From contig NZ_CP110679.1 of the NCBI RefSeq assembly GCF_026167525.1, forward strand, positions 434,001 to 498,000: a stretch of 64,000 nt of DNA. Reading direction: 5' to 3'. The DNA comes from Sphingomonas sp. M1-B02. GTDB taxonomy: Bacteria > Pseudomonadota > Alphaproteobacteria > Sphingomonadales > Sphingomonadaceae. Under the pieces are notes generated by a model, which did no database searches, was not told where the DNA came from, and saw only the letters and a list, made by a program, of their open reading frames with translations. Each line of letters opens with the position of its first letter. Position 1 is the first letter of the stretch. Made by a program: the position numbers and the translations under genes. Shown here piece after piece: positions 63,470 to 64,000 of the stretch.

Positions 63470-64000
63470 TCACGCTTCGCTGGCGCGCCGTCTGCGCAGG
63501 GCGCGGAAAGCGACGACGGGAATCGCGGCGAGCAGCCCCCAGGGGAGGAGATAGATCAGCAGCGAGAGCAGGAAGCGCAGGCCGATCAGGAATACCGCGG
63601 CCGAGCCGGAGAGCGATTCGCCAAGCTGTGCGCCGATCTGACCGGCCGATGGCGCGATCGCGGCATAACGGATCTGGAAGTCGGACATTGCGACGCGGCC
63701 CCTTAGCTCGGCGAGCCAGCTCCGGCCCTGTTCCAGCTCTCCCTGCGCCTGAGCGATGCTGCGTTCTGCGTCGAGCAGATCGGCGGGCGTGCCGCCGCGC
63801 TTGCGAAGCATTTCGGTGTGCCGCGCGACGAGCAGTTCGCGCTGGCGAACGCGGGCCTCGGTATCGACGATCTGCTTGGAGACTTCGTCGGTGGCAATCG
63901 TGGCGTTTTCGGCGCGGCCGCCAGCCGCGTTGACGCTGTGATCCAGCAGGACCTGAAAGCGGTGGGCTTCGCTGGTGGCGACACGCAGCTTGAGCGAGGC
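63470..64000 (-). CDS. DUF4349 protein, C-terminal part; cut by right window edge
   Basis: The reverse frame is open to the window end and gives about 176 residues. The visible part has DUF4349 features: SLKLRVATSEAHRFQVLLDH, a long coiled region (VDTEARVRQRELLVARHTEM, LLDAERSIAQAQGELEQGRS) and one transmembrane helix near the C-terminus (RFLLSLLIYLLPWGLLAAIP) with a basic tail. The N-terminus with its lipoprotein signal, if any, is outside the window. Role unknown; envelope-associated. Confidence 0.82.
   Translation of the reverse strand, partial: ASLKLRVATSEAHRFQVLLDHSVNAAGGRAENATIATDEVSKQIVDTEARVRQRELLVARHTEMLRKRGGTPADLLDAERSIAQAQGELEQGRSWLAELRGRVAMSDFQIRYAAIAPSAGQIGAQLGESLSGSAAVFLIGLRFLLSLLIYLLPWGLLAAIPVVAFRALRRRRASEA

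Overview
The window is GC-rich, densely coded alphaproteobacterial DNA, most likely chromosomal sequence from a Sphingomonas-like member of the Sphingomonadales. The pointers are GGAAC-N17-NGTT promoters of the EcfG general-stress type, a NasS/NasT-controlled nitrate assimilation operon, DUF5681, DUF3489 and DUF2924 genes, a Slam-type outer-membrane translocon beside a TbpB-like lipoprotein, and degenerate intergenic repeats. All calls come from reading the sequence. No database search was run.

Layout. 1-2.7 kb: minus-strand operon of a zinc alcohol dehydrogenase, an unknown protein and an M61-like peptidase cut by the window edge. 2.7-8 kb: small stress-type genes with EcfG-like promoters around an unusual locus. 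That locus is a 757-aa fusion of an ATP-grasp ligase to a fold-III PLP decarboxylase, coupled to a protein with a possible Cys-His-Asp triad, with a 2OG-Fe(II) oxygenase-like gene divergent to them. 8.2-16.3 kb: an AraC-type regulator, three translationally coupled secreted proteins that share a small motif, two receiver-only proteins and a 1403-aa six-PAS hybrid kinase. 16.4-19.5 kb: a small island of AACAGG repeats, a ParB-fused adenine methyltransferase and two DUF5681 proteins.

19.6-32.4 kb: nitrate/nitrite assimilation (nasT, nasS, NarK-type transporter, porin, nirB, nirD, nasA, cobA, moeA, mobA). The transporter and nirB are each preceded by a leader with two hexaloop hairpins and a terminator, which fits antitermination by the ANTAR protein NasT. 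mobA carries two compensating frameshifts.

32.5-57.7 kb: an accessory stretch. It holds an unknown 302-aa protein, a HxlR/SDR divergon, a hydrolase-cupin-DUF6130 operon, two EAL proteins around a decayed cyclase N-terminus, two sensor kinases, a Crp/Fnr regulator, a broken stress gene, an IS6-type transposase remnant, a TetR regulator divergent from a serine hydrolase, and a DUF3489-DUF2924-serine recombinase cassette beside tRNA-Arg(TCT). 57.9-64 kb: housekeeping DNA with a YhhQ-type transporter, purQ, purS and purC, interrupted by the Slam/TbpB-like pair, and a DUF4349 protein cut by the right edge.
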